From NCBI GenBank assembly GCA_947456995.1, contig CANGVB010000121.1, forward strand, positions 1-8,556: a stretch of 8,556 nucleotides of DNA, read 5' to 3'. The notes under the pieces are model-generated. The model did not search any database. It was not told the origin of the DNA and was given only the letters and a program-made list of their open reading frames with translations. Positions within the stretch are counted from its first letter, which is position 1; every line of letters begins with the position of its first letter. Positions 1-4,513 of the stretch are shown piece after piece. A program made the position numbers and the translations under genes. This stretch comes from Bryobacteraceae bacterium (GTDB lineage: Bacteria; Acidobacteriota; Terriglobia; Bryobacterales; Bryobacteraceae).

Positions 1-83
1 CACTCCTGGTACTCTTCCGGCAGGATCGTTCTTAGCTTGCTATCGACGTCCCGGAGATCGGTATCGGTAGAGCCGTTGTTCAT
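1..83 (-). CDS. N-terminal fragment of an unidentified conserved-looking protein (runs off the window)
   Basis: An ATG on the minus strand (bases 83-81) opens a frame that stays open to the window edge and gives 27 complete codons. The peptide is hydrophilic and includes LRTILPEEYQE. There is no signal peptide or membrane segment in the visible part. A weak purine-rich ribosome site (GAGAG) lies about 4 bases before the ATG. The LRTILPEEYQ stretch reminds me of the N-termini of conserved hypothetical proteins in Acidobacteria and alphaproteobacteria, but this is memory only and I assign no function. The gene is divergent from the sigma factor gene, with 57 bases between the two starts. The short length and missing remainder limit confidence. 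Confidence 0.5.
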   Translation of the reverse strand, partial: MNNGSTDTDLRDVDSKLRTILPEEYQE

Positions 84-140
84 TTACTCTCGTGATCGTA
101 GCGCGATTGTGGTGCTGGTGGCGCAAGTGGTGCCTTGTGA
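84..140. promoter_or_regulatory. Divergent intergenic region, presumed promoter region for both directions
   Basis: These 57 bases separate the leftward partial gene from the sigma factor gene, so promoters for both would have to lie here or extend into the coding ends. I cannot point to convincing -35/-10 boxes. The only visible structure is a small inverted repeat (ATCG, five-base loop, CGAT) around 94-106. No good ribosome site precedes the sigma ATG; the sequence just before it is GTGGTGCCTTGTGA. The regulatory role is inferred from layout alone. Confidence 0.3.
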
Positions 141-725
141 ATGGTTGGGGCCGAAAGGGTTGGTTCGCTGTTATGTAGCACATCGTTTACACTCAGGAAG
201 TTGGAGCCACGCCTAGAAATTTTCGCTGATCTCTACACGGATCTGCACTCGGAATTGCACCGCATTGCCACCGCCTTTCTGCGTAGTGAAAGGCCAGGGC
301 ACACGCTGCAACCCTCAGCGCTGATCAATGAAGCCTATCTGCGTATGGTGGCGCACATGCGGATCAGCGCGAGTGACCGCAATCATTTTCTCCGCCTCGC
401 GGCACGGGCGATGCGTCAGGTGCTGATCGATTATGCCCGTGTTCACGGGGCTCGCAAGCGCGACCGCAAGTTGCTGGTGGCTGAAGTCAGCTCTGACACT
501 ATTCGCCCTCTTGCCCCGGAAGACTATCTCACTATTGACGATGCGCTCAAGCGTCTGGAAGCCTTTGACGAGCGCCAATCGGAAATCGTCGAGCTTCGTT
601 TCTTCGGCGGGCTTTCGGTGCCGGAGACGGCCATGCTGATGGGAATTTCCGAGGCTACCGTCAAGCGGGAATGGGCGATGGCACGTGCCTGGCTTCGGGG
701 CGAGATCGAGAAGGCCCCGCAATGA
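141..725 (+). CDS. ECF-type RNA polymerase sigma factor (Sigma70_ECF / TIGR02999-like)
   Basis: This is a 194-residue alternative sigma factor that would direct RNA polymerase to a specific promoter set. Region 2 is recognisable from about residue 35 to 108: ERPGHTLQPSALINEAYLRM is the hallmark of this ECF family, followed by HFLRLAARAMRQVLIDYAR and a basic KRDRK stretch. Region 4 spans about 133-190, with the helix-turn-helix LSVPETAMLMGISEATVKRE. The usual first helix of region 2 (a W..GD..A..L pattern in relatives) is missing or diverged, so the N-terminus is uncertain. An in-frame stop directly precedes ATG 141, which is therefore the earliest possible start. A TTG at 201 would begin nearer the conserved part, but its AGGAAG sits too close. 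No anti-sigma gene is adjacent. The stop overlaps the start of the Ser/Thr kinase gene (ATGA), which suggests translational coupling and that the kinase is the regulator. Family assignment is firm; target promoters are unknown. Confidence 0.9.
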   Translation: MVGAERVGSLLCSTSFTLRKLEPRLEIFADLYTDLHSELHRIATAFLRSERPGHTLQPSALINEAYLRMVAHMRISASDRNHFLRLAARAMRQVLIDYARVHGARKRDRKLLVAEVSSDTIRPLAPEDYLTIDDALKRLEAFDERQSEIVELRFFGGLSVPETAMLMGISEATVKREWAMARAWLRGEIEKAPQ

Positions 726-2995
726 CGCCTCGCACCTGGCGTCAGGTGAAGGATGTGTATTCGGCCGCATCGGAATTGCCAGCGGCTGAACGCGAGACTT
801 ACCTTGAAGGCATCGAGCGAGACAATGTTCGTGTTGCTACTGAGGCGCGGCGCCTGCTGAGTCTCGACCAAGGGGCCGAAGAACAACTGGCAAGTCTGCG
901 GGTGCCCTCGGGCCTGCTGGCTGCAGCTGCTGACCGCCGCACGTTTTTCGAAGGAGAGCGCCTGGCGGGCCGCTACCAGATTCGCCGCTACCTTGCCAGC
1001 GGGGGCATGGGTGAGGTGTACGAAGCTGAGGATTTTGAGCGTGGCGAGCGTATCGCGATCAAGGCGATTCGGCCTGAGCTGGCTCAGGATACACACCTGT
1101 CCTGGCTGAGGCGTGAGATCGAGCTGGCGAGCCGCATCGAGCACCCGAACATCTGCCGTGTGTATGATCTGGTTCAGGCTGAGGGCCGGGTATTCCTGAC
1201 GATGGAGATGCTGGAAGGCGAGACGCTAGCGGCGCACCTGCGGCGGCATGGGACTCTGTCTGAACGCCAGGCACTGCCTTTGATCCGACAGATGATTGCC
1301 GGTCTTAACGCCGCCCATTCTGCGCGGGTGATCCATCGCGATTTGAAGCCCTCAAACATCATGATTGTTCCGCGGCCTGAGGGGGCACCCCGGGTGGTGC
1401 TGATGGACTTCGGGCTTGCCCGACAGTCTCCCGTGGAGCAGGCTACGCTGCACTCGCACACCTGGAGTATTGGCATTGGCACGCCCGCCTACATGGCGCC
1501 GGAGCAGATTGAAGGCCGCAAGTCGACGGTTGCTTCGGATATCTATTCTCTTGGTGTTGTGTTGTTTGAAGTGTTGACTGGACAGCTCCCGTTTGCCAAC
1601 GATTCCCCGCTCAGTTTGGCCGTGCGAAAGACACGTCAACAATCTCCTTCAGCGCTGGACTTCTCGCCTAACTTGCGACCCTCTTGGGCGCGTATGTTGC
1701 AGCGCTGTCTGCATCCGAATCCTGCGCAGCGCTTTGCTGCAGTGACGGAAATTCTGCCGGCGCTGGAATCCCGATCCCGGTTGCAATACTTTCGCCGCCG
1801 GGCGCGGCGGTGGTTGTTATCCAGCCGGAACATTATCCTGTTGCTGCTACTGATTGGCATGTCCGGGGCGGCGCTGTGGTTTGTATTTCCTTGGCCAGCG
1901 TCTGCGGCTGCGTCGCTTGCGTGGGATCGCGGGATACAGTCTCTTCATGCGGGTTCGCCGTCAACTGCTATCGGCTTCTTTGAGCAATCGCTCGCAACCG
2001 GGCGCGCGCCTGCGCGCATCTATGCCGATCTTGCTCTGGCCTGGCATGCGCTTGAGTTTCCTGCACAGGCTCAGGCTGCGTTGCGGCGGTCTCCGGGCTG
2101 GTTCCATCCAGATGCTGAGTATTTAGAAGCGGTCGGACATTACATCGAGAATCGGCCCCAGGAGGCACTTCGCACGCTGAGAGAATTGCCAGACAACGCG
2201 GTGCGGATGGCGGACCTGGCGATGCTGGGGAAGGGGCCGCTGGCGCGGTGGCGTCGCGTTGCCTATCTTCGCCCGGACTATGCGCCTGCACACTTCCACA
2301 TCGCCGATGCTGCCGCGCTTGAAGGCCGCTGGCGTGAGGCTGATGGTGCGTTTCAGGCTGCGCAGCTTTACTTTGATTCCTACGGTAATCGCAGCCTCTC
2401 GCGTCTGGTGGCTGCCCGTCGCGGAGTGCGCCGCCTTGCTTCTGGCGATACACAACTGGCGCTGGCTGACCTTACGGCAGGTGCGGGCTTTGATGCCGGC
2501 ATTGGCTCCTGCGAGCATGCGACAGTTCTGGTTGTTGGCGTCCCGGACAATTTCGGCCCCACTCCGGACCCTTTGCCTTATGCGTCCCGCAATTTCATCA
2601 GCCCGTTTCCACGCCTCTTTGATTCGCCTCGTCGTGGCTTTGATGAAGTGAGGGACAATCAGGAGTTTGTCTTTTCGATCCCGCTGCCGCCTGTCCGCGT
2701 ATGTTCTGCCAAGATTGAATTTCGGATTCGCCGGGGACGGGAAGTCAACGGTGCTGACAATGATCTGATTCAGTTGGGTGCCGCGCCGTTTGACCCCACC
2801 TTCAATCCACCGGAGACGATCATGCCCTGGACTGATTCTCTTGAGCGCAATGACAAGGTTGTGGTGTTTGACCTCAAGCCACAAATTTTCGCCAACATCC
2901 AACGCGTCTATGCTGGAAAGGACGTAGCCAGCCTCGATATCATTGCGGGAGACGACACCATTTTTGATTACTTCAAACTCACTTTGTATTATTAG
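722..2995 (+). CDS. Receptor-type Ser/Thr protein kinase with TPRs and an extracytoplasmic C-terminal domain
   Basis: This 757-residue eukaryotic-like kinase starts at the ATG overlapping the sigma factor stop; an earlier in-frame ATG at 671 lies inside the sigma gene. Residues 1-60 match the short helical N-terminus (WRQVKDVYSAASELPAAERE) typical of kinases encoded beside ECF sigma factors. The kinase domain covers about 85-350. It has the glycine loop ASGGMGEVY (first glycine replaced by Ala92), IAIK Lys114, C-helix Glu132, HRDLKPSN 205-212, DFG 229-231, APE 259-261 and SDIYSLG, so it should be active. A basic run (RRRARRW) precedes a single membrane segment at about 371-391. Beyond the membrane, about 393-590 is TPR-like. 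Residues about 590-757 form a different domain, with Cys597 and Cys661 and the ending DDTIFDYFKLTL, which looks like a secreted beta-sandwich. The kinase would sense the envelope and act on cytoplasmic targets, most simply the co-encoded sigma factor. The gene overlaps the LamG gene at its 3' end. Confidence 0.92.
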   Translation: MTPRTWRQVKDVYSAASELPAAERETYLEGIERDNVRVATEARRLLSLDQGAEEQLASLRVPSGLLAAAADRRTFFEGERLAGRYQIRRYLASGGMGEVYEAEDFERGERIAIKAIRPELAQDTHLSWLRREIELASRIEHPNICRVYDLVQAEGRVFLTMEMLEGETLAAHLRRHGTLSERQALPLIRQMIAGLNAAHSARVIHRDLKPSNIMIVPRPEGAPRVVLMDFGLARQSPVEQATLHSHTWSIGIGTPAYMAPEQIEGRKSTVASDIYSLGVVLFEVLTGQLPFANDSPLSLAVRKTRQQSPSALDFSPNLRPSWARMLQRCLHPNPAQRFAAVTEILPALESRSRLQYFRRRARRWLLSSRNIILLLLLIGMSGAALWFVFPWPASAAASLAWDRGIQSLHAGSPSTAIGFFEQSLATGRAPARIYADLALAWHALEFPAQAQAALRRSPGWFHPDAEYLEAVGHYIENRPQEALRTLRELPDNAVRMADLAMLGKGPLARWRRVAYLRPDYAPAHFHIADAAALEGRWREADGAFQAAQLYFDSYGNRSLSRLVAARRGVRRLASGDTQLALADLTAGAGFDAGIGSCEHATVLVVGVPDNFGPTPDPLPYASRNFISPFPRLFDSPRRGFDEVRDNQEFVFSIPLPPVRVCSAKIEFRIRRGREVNGADNDLIQLGAAPFDPTFNPPETIMPWTDSLERNDKVVVFDLKPQIFANIQRVYAGKDVASLDIIAGDDTIFDYFKLTLYY
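2947..2951 (+). promoter_or_regulatory. Possible ribosome binding site for the LamG gene (GGGAG, inside the kinase gene)
   Basis: GGGAG lies within the last codons of the kinase gene, 12 bases before TTG 2964. The spacing is longer than ideal. It is still the best Shine-Dalgarno match near any in-frame start for the LamG protein. The other candidate, TTG 2943, has no comparable site in front of it. Confidence 0.35.
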
Positions 2996-3680
2996 TGTCC
3001 TGCTGGCGGCCTTGCCGCTGGCGGGCCAGCCTTGTGTTGCTGCTCCACGCGGCATGACGGCACAGTTTACCTTTGACGGGCCCCGGCCACCTGCTCACTT
3101 GCTGACCCCCGGTAAGGTTGGCCAGGCGCTGCGGCTGAATGGCGTGGATCAGTATTGGGAGATCCCGCTTTCTACGCGCGGTCTGGAGGTTGGTGCTGAG
3201 GATTTCACCATTGAAGGCTGGCTGCGCACTCGCGCTACCGGTTTTGCACGTAACATCATCGACAAGCGGGATACGGCTCCCGCCGGATATCTTGTCTTTG
3301 TGCAAAACGGCCAGCTTGGCTTTCAACTGAGCCAGGGGGCCGACCGCAGCGATACCATCTCGCGGGGCAAGCCTGTCAATGATGGCACCTGGCATCACTT
3401 TGCTGTAGTGGCGCAGCGGCTGCCTCCTCAGCCAGCTCGCATTTATGTGGATGGGGTGGAGGTGCCGTCTCGCGGCCGTGCTCTGCCTACCGAGGCGATT
3501 GATACACCGCAGATCCCGCTTTGGTTTGGTCGCCACCACCGCAACGTCATTGTTGACCGCGAGAATATGTTCTTTGCTGGCGACATTGACGAGGTGGCGT
3601 TTTACCGTCGCCCGCTCACGGTTGCCGAGGTGCGCTCACTCTTCCGGGCCGGCTCAGCCGGAAAATGTTCTTCTCGTTGA
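2964..3680 (+). CDS. Exported LamG / concanavalin A-like domain protein
   Basis: A 238-residue protein, from the TTG start at 2964. TTG 2943 would add seven residues, including an arginine that would help a signal peptide; no ATG occurs before 3053, which would remove the signal peptide. Residues about 5-27 are hydrophobic (SLCIISVLLAALPLAGQ), a likely Sec signal peptide although it lacks the usual basic N-region. The remainder is one LamG/ConA-like jelly roll: FTIEGWLRT near residue 81, YLVFVQNGQLGFQLS, then DGTWHHFAVVAQR and ARIYVDGVEVPSR. It ends with GDIDEVAFYRRPLTVAEV and AGSAGKC, a hallmark of this group. LamG domains generally bind carbohydrate or protein ligands; no catalytic motif is visible. 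The start lies inside the 3' end of the kinase gene, so the two are probably co-translated. It may be a ligand or partner for the extracytoplasmic part of the kinase (inference). The exact start is the main uncertainty. Confidence 0.82.
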   Translation: MITSNSLCIISVLLAALPLAGQPCVAAPRGMTAQFTFDGPRPPAHLLTPGKVGQALRLNGVDQYWEIPLSTRGLEVGAEDFTIEGWLRTRATGFARNIIDKRDTAPAGYLVFVQNGQLGFQLSQGADRSDTISRGKPVNDGTWHHFAVVAQRLPPQPARIYVDGVEVPSRGRALPTEAIDTPQIPLWFGRHHRNVIVDRENMFFAGDIDEVAFYRRPLTVAEVRSLFRAGSAGKCSSR

Positions 3681-3715
3681 TCTCGTTTTTCTCTCTCTTT
3701 CGCTTTTGATCTTGA

Positions 3716-3732
3716 GGCCCGGAGTCCGGGCC
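3716..3732 (+). terminator. GC-rich hairpin between the LamG and PEP-CTERM genes
   Basis: A perfect 7-bp stem, GGCCCGG and CCGGGCC, encloses the 3-base loop AGT. No T-tract follows (GAATCAGT), so it is not a standard intrinsic terminator. It lies 29 bases before the PEP-CTERM start. A pyrimidine-rich run (about 3679-3710) precedes it. It could reduce readthrough, protect the upstream mRNA end or modulate expression of the downstream gene. The structure is certain on paper; the function is not. Confidence 0.4.
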
Positions 3733-3761
3733 GAATCAGTCATGAAAAAGAGAGGGACTTC

Positions 3762-4355
3762 ATGAAGTCTATTCAAATCCTGGCGTTGAGCCTATTGGCC
3801 ATCGCCCCACTGTCGGCTGCACCGATTAGCAGCCTACCAAACCTTAATACAATCTTTGTGATTGAAGTTACCGGGGTCGCAACCACCCATAATTTTCTGC
3901 CCTTTGGGGCGGTCGAGCAGGTTGGCAATGTTCCGCCGGATATCGCGACCAATGGAAATGAGCAATACGATCTGTTTTACTCAGACGCCAATGGCACTGC
4001 TAACCAAAATGGCGAATACCTAACAATCACGTGCAACTATGAGCAATTCGGTTTCACGGGCTGTAACATCGCTGCGGTGGGTCTGACTTTCGCAGGTGGG
4101 CCCAATGTGCTTTTCAATACAATTACCTCCCTTCGCACTGGCTTCAGCTACGTCGCCGGCTCGGAGAACCTGATCATCGACAACGATCTGACGACCTTTT
4201 CCTCCCTGGGTAACAATTCGGATGGCAATCCGCTTCTTCGGGTCACTCTCGGTGTCACGGCTCCTTCGGGGAATGAGGTTCCAGAGCCTTCCACATACGC
4301 CACCCTGGGAGCAGGCTTGCTGGCTGCTGGCTACTTTCGGAGGCGCAATGGCTAG
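3762..4355 (+). CDS. PEP-CTERM sorting-signal protein, exported, function unknown
   Basis: This 197-residue protein has a signal peptide at residues 1-20 (MKSIQILALSLLAIAPLSAA). It has a classic C-terminal PEP-CTERM signal: VPEPST at 173-178, a hydrophobic stretch of about 14 residues (ATLGAGLLAAGYF) and the basic end RRRNG. Such proteins are recognised by an exosortase, cleaved near the PEP motif and placed at the cell surface or in the extracellular matrix; no exosortase gene is present in this window. The middle is rich in N, G, T and S, as expected for a surface protein, and has two cysteines (91 and 101) that could form a disulfide. I do not recognise a named domain there. ATG 3762 is well supported by the purine-rich AGAGAGGG ending 5 bases upstream. 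The gene follows the LamG gene by 81 bases and could be the last gene of the sigma/kinase unit. Confidence 0.9.
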   Translation: MKSIQILALSLLAIAPLSAAPISSLPNLNTIFVIEVTGVATTHNFLPFGAVEQVGNVPPDIATNGNEQYDLFYSDANGTANQNGEYLTITCNYEQFGFTGCNIAAVGLTFAGGPNVLFNTITSLRTGFSYVAGSENLIIDNDLTTFSSLGNNSDGNPLLRVTLGVTAPSGNEVPEPSTYATLGAGLLAAGYFRRRNG

Positions 4356-4378
4356 TTGACGAAAACTTGAGGTCAGCA

Positions 4379-4421
4379 GGGCGCGGAGGAGAAGGGGTGA
4401 GGAATCGCCCTGACCGCGCCC
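4379..4421 (+). terminator. Terminator-like hairpin after the PEP-CTERM gene
   Basis: GGGCGCGG (4379-4386) pairs perfectly with CCGCGCCC (4414-4421). The 27-base loop may fold further by AGGG/CCCT pairing. TTTC follows at once, a short rather than full T-tract. Its location 24 bases after the PEP-CTERM stop fits an end of the first transcription unit. The long loop and weak T-tract keep confidence moderate. Confidence 0.5.
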
Positions 4422-4503
4422 TTTCATGAGGCTGGTTTATTCCTCTGGAGGCGAGGGAGCGATTTCTCTCAAGAACCATTGCTTTTGACCGATAAGCCAC
4501 GCT

Positions 4504-4508
4504 AGAGG
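4504..4508 (+). promoter_or_regulatory. Ribosome binding site supporting the TTG start of the histidine kinase
   Basis: AGAGG lies 5 bases before TTG 4514, a good Shine-Dalgarno position. It decides the start in favour of TTG over the first in-frame ATG at 4553, which would begin within the conserved FMPHGYC stretch and has no ribosome site. Confidence 0.6.
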
Positions 4509-4513
4509 CGCAG

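Noticed and set aside
671..721. Earlier in-frame ATG for the Ser/Thr kinase
   Set aside because: The 17 extra residues lie within the sigma factor's helix-turn-helix coding region and are not kinase-like. The ATG at 722 gives the standard ATGA overlap and the family-typical N-terminus.
1794..1811. GC-rich inverted repeat (GCCGCCGGGCGCGGCGG) in the kinase gene
   Set aside because: It lies in the codons for the basic RRRARR run before the membrane segment, so arginine and alanine codon use explains it.
2123..3055. A 310-codon open frame on the minus strand opposite the kinase gene
   Set aside because: It is rich in R, H and Q with no recognisable domain, and the opposite strand encodes clear kinase, TPR and beta-sandwich sequence throughout. 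It is a shadow of GC-rich coding.
3742..3765. Seven-codon frame (MKKRGTS) overlapping the PEP-CTERM start
   Set aside because: It has no ribosome site of its own and overlaps the Shine-Dalgarno of the real gene; likely chance.
4356..4361. TTGACG just after the PEP-CTERM stop as a -35 promoter box
   Set aside because: No -10-like hexamer is found 16-18 bases downstream; that position is the GC-rich arm of the hairpin at 4379.
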